Assembly: GCA_054601695.1 (NCBI GenBank)
Contig: BAAHQB010000028.1
Coordinates: forward strand, 310,001-374,000
Reading direction: 5' to 3'
Source of the DNA: Amorphochlora amoebiformis
Lineage: Eukaryota; Cercozoa; Chlorarachniophyceae
Length of the DNA stretch: 64,000 nt
Part shown: positions 55,808 to 64,000 of the stretch, piece by piece
Position numbering within the stretch: position 1 is the first letter of the stretch
Layout: the number at the start of each line of letters is the position of its first letter
Program-made: the position numbers and the translations under genes
Notes under the pieces: model-generated
What the model saw: the letters and a program-made list of their open reading frames with translations, nothing else
What the model was told of the DNA's origin: nothing
The model's database searches: none

Positions 55808-58024
55808 ATGGGTTCCCCGGCCACGCCGGTGATTCGGCGCTTGGAGAAGGCCACCGTGAACAGAATTGCTGCGGGCGAAGTCATTATCCGACCCGCAAAT
55901 GCATTGAAGGAGTTGATAGAGAACTCATTGGACGCCAAGTCCACGTCGATCACAGTCGTACTCAAGCAAGGAGGGCTTAAAGTACTACAGATCCAGGACA
56001 ATGGGTGTGGCATAAGGGTATAAAGTTTTCATGAAATATTTAAGCATGCAAAATAGGTTGAATGTAAACCATGGTTCATGCAGGTGGAAGATTTCCCCAT
56101 CCTCTGTGAACGCTTCACCACGAGCAAAATCAAAACCTTCGAAGACCTGACGGGCATCAAGTCCTTTGGCTTTCGAGGGGAAGCATTGGCTAGTATAAGT
56201 CACGTGGCTCATTTGACCATAACTTCGAAGACTCCTGGGGCTTCATGCGCCTACAGGTGGGCAATATGTAAAAGCCCTTTCCGGAACGTATATGTTATTC
56301 CTTCTTTCACGAGTTCATAACCAGTTTATAATTGCAGAGCGTCCTTTGAGGACGGGAAACTCATCGCCGGTGCACCAGGTGAGCCAGCTGAGCCGCGACC
56401 CGTCGCTGGGTTAAAGGGTACAACAATCCATGCGGAAGACCTCTTCTACAACATCCCGATTCGGCGTGAGGCCCTCCGGTCCCCCCAAGAGGAGTACCGC
56501 AAGTGTGTCGATGTGGTCACCCGATATGCTGTCCACTACGCAGGCGTCAGCTTCGTGTGCAAGAAGCAGAGCCAGTCTAAGACGGACGTGCACACCATGA
56601 AGAACGCAAGCAGAAAACAGAACATACGCGCCCTGTATGGTAAGACCATCAGCAGGGAGCTCATAGAGGTTAATGCCGAGTCAAAGGAATTCAAATTTAA
56701 GATGGAGTCCCTCGCAACCAATCCCAACTTCAACACCAAAACTTACACCTTCATCCTCTTCATAAACAATCGTCTGGTCGAGAGCGTTACAATCAAGAAG
56801 GCTGTCGATTCCGTCTACAAGGAGTACCTGCCCAGTCATTCTCACCCATTCGTCTACCTCAACCTTGACATCCATCCCAGTCACGTCGATGTCAACGTCC
56901 ACCCGACCAAGAAGGAGGTGGGTTTCCTCCACGAGGAGCACATTGTAGAGGAAATACGTACGGCGTTTGAGAACGCCCTAAAGGGAGCCAACTCGTCCCG
57001 GATATTCCTCACGCAAACTCTATTACCAGGAGCAGAAGAGCCAATAGAGAACAAAAAAACAAGCAAAAAGGGTGTGGAGGACGTGCAAGGTCAAGGAGAA
57101 ACCAAAACTGAAAGTCGGTCATCTAGGAAAAGAGTGTATGAGCACAAGCTCGTGCGAACTGACTCTAACAACCCTATCGGGCGTTTGGATGCATATCTGC
57201 GGCATCCCAAGCAGAATGTCCTGGCCGCCAGGAGACGAGCCTCCTCGTTCAAGAAGCAACGGACCAGGTTAACGAGCGTCCGTGAACTCTACGTCGATGT
57301 TGAGAGCGTAAGCAGTGACCTGCTTTGCGAGATGTTTGGCGATCACACCTTCGTCGGCTGTGTCGACAATGTCTATTCCCTAATCCAGCACAAGACGAAA
57401 CTCAGCTTAATCAACGTGCCCCTACTGTCGCGCCATCTTATGTACGAGCGTGTTCTTCTGAATTTCGGATACATGGAGAAGCTCCAGCTCTCCAAACCAG
57501 CTCCGCTGCGGGAGCTTTTAACCTTAGCACTCGAGACGGAGGGTGACAATGACTGGTCAAAGGAGGAGGGAGGAATCGAATTGGTCGCGAATAAGCTGAG
57601 AGATCTACTGGTATCCAAGAGCGCTCTGCTCAAAGAGTACTTCTCAATCGTCATATCGGAGAAGAGCGAGCTCATCGCTCTACCCGAGATCATTCCTAAT
57701 TACGTGCCCCCCATGGCCAAACTTCCGGGTTTCCTCCTTCGCTTGAGCCTCGACGTAAACTGGAGCGAGGAGAAGCCCTGCTTCCAGGGAATCGCCGATG
57801 AACTTGCGTTGTTCTACCAGATCGAAGGTGGAAGATATCTCGATCATTCTATCACGTATTCGGCCCACAAGAAGCAGCACATCTCCCTCAAGTGGGTGAT
57901 ACAGCACACGATTCTCCCTGCCATGAGCTACGATTTTCATCCACCACGATCTTTGGAGGGCGCCGGCTGTACCATTCAGGTTGCATGCCTTGAGGAGCTG
58001 TACAAGATCTTCGAAAGGTGTTAG
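55808..58024 (+). CDS. MLH1: DNA mismatch repair protein MLH1
   Basis: Exons 55808-56017, 56084-56256 and 56338-58024 give 689 residues. The N-terminal GHKL ATPase shows motif I ([12 protein letters not shown], with catalytic Glu and Mg-binding Asn), motif II DNGCGI, motif [13 protein letters not shown] and [12 protein letters not shown]. The transducer domain holds [17 protein letters not shown] variable linker follows (about residues 345-430), then the MutL C-terminal dimerisation domain and the diagnostic MLH1 ending YKIFERC with TAG. MLH1 pairs with PMS-type partners as the MutL-alpha endonuclease after MutS recognition; the terminal FERC of MLH1 completes the endonuclease site of its partner. 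Introns are 66 and 81 bp with no TA tract. ATG 55808 is the first in frame and gives the expected short N-terminus before [18 protein letters not shown]. Confidence 0.98.
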
Positions 58025-63820
<5,796 letters not shown>

Positions 63821-63828
63821 CTAAAAAT

Positions 63829-63930
63829 TTCCAGCAAAATTCCTCAAAAATTCCTCAAAATTCCAGAAAGCTCCCAGAAATTTCCAAGAAGATTCCAGAA
63901 GAATTTCCGAGAAATCAGAGAATTTGCCAG
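63829..63930 (-). repeat. degenerate ~11 bp tandem repeat
   Basis: attcctcaaaa / attccagaaa units, about nine copies, just upstream (transcript sense) of the first visible aquaporin exon. Confidence 0.75.
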
Positions 63931-64000
63931 AGAAGAAATTTGATAGAACCGGGGTTTGGAATTAAGGGTTAGAGGGCAAGGTTGTAGGTTTGGTATTTTT

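Noticed and set aside
55647-55832. Plus-strand frame overlapping the MLH1 start
   Set aside because: No ATG, out of frame with MLH1, and lies in the divergent promoter.

Overview
The window is nuclear DNA from an intron-rich eukaryote, most likely a unicellular one. All coding sequence is cut into small GT-AG exons (often 25-120 nt), and most introns are filled with long (TA)n microsatellite. Arrays of the telomeric hexamer CCCTAA/TTAGGG occur inside introns and between genes. I cannot place the species. The code looks standard: TAA, TAG and TGA are all used as stops. Almost all of the long Ile/Tyr or Ser/Leu open frames are microsatellite artefacts, so genes were found by joining small non-repeat islands whose splice sites and reading phases agree.

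Layout. 28-3194 (+): the 3' part of a BSD-domain (SYAP1-type) gene whose stop codon lies in a telomeric array. 3830-7188 (+): a small PDZ-domain gene, with uncertain exons to about 8352. 10787-20747 (+): a Gfo/Idh/MocA (dihydrodiol dehydrogenase-like) oxidoreductase in 17 exons. 22615-47008 (-): a 46-exon gene for a protein of about 1,010 residues with an acidic, Pro-rich N-terminus and a long coiled coil (possibly FBF1-like). 47166-48824: uncertain exons. 49045-49516 (+): RNA polymerase II subunit RPB9. 50352-54249 (+): an acidic protein with tandemly duplicated exon pairs. 55316-55630 (-): a 61-residue membrane protein. 55808-58024 (+): MLH1. 59125-63820 (-): an aquaporin that runs off the right edge.

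The genes do not form one pathway; they are a mix of housekeeping functions (mismatch repair, transcription, water/solute transport, redox). Two gene styles coexist: RPB9, the 61-residue gene and MLH1 have 53-86 bp introns without TA tracts, while the others have TA-bloated introns of up to about 1.7 kb.

The most unusual signal is architectural. About fifteen exons are flanked by truncated tandem copies of their own edge: exon 3' end plus donor downstream, or acceptor plus exon 5' start upstream, separated by (TA)n. Telomeric arrays often sit just before acceptors in CCCTAA sense and carry a conserved core of about 50 bp, seen nine times in fixed orientation. Two copies of a tRNA-derived SINE lie in introns of the coiled-coil gene.
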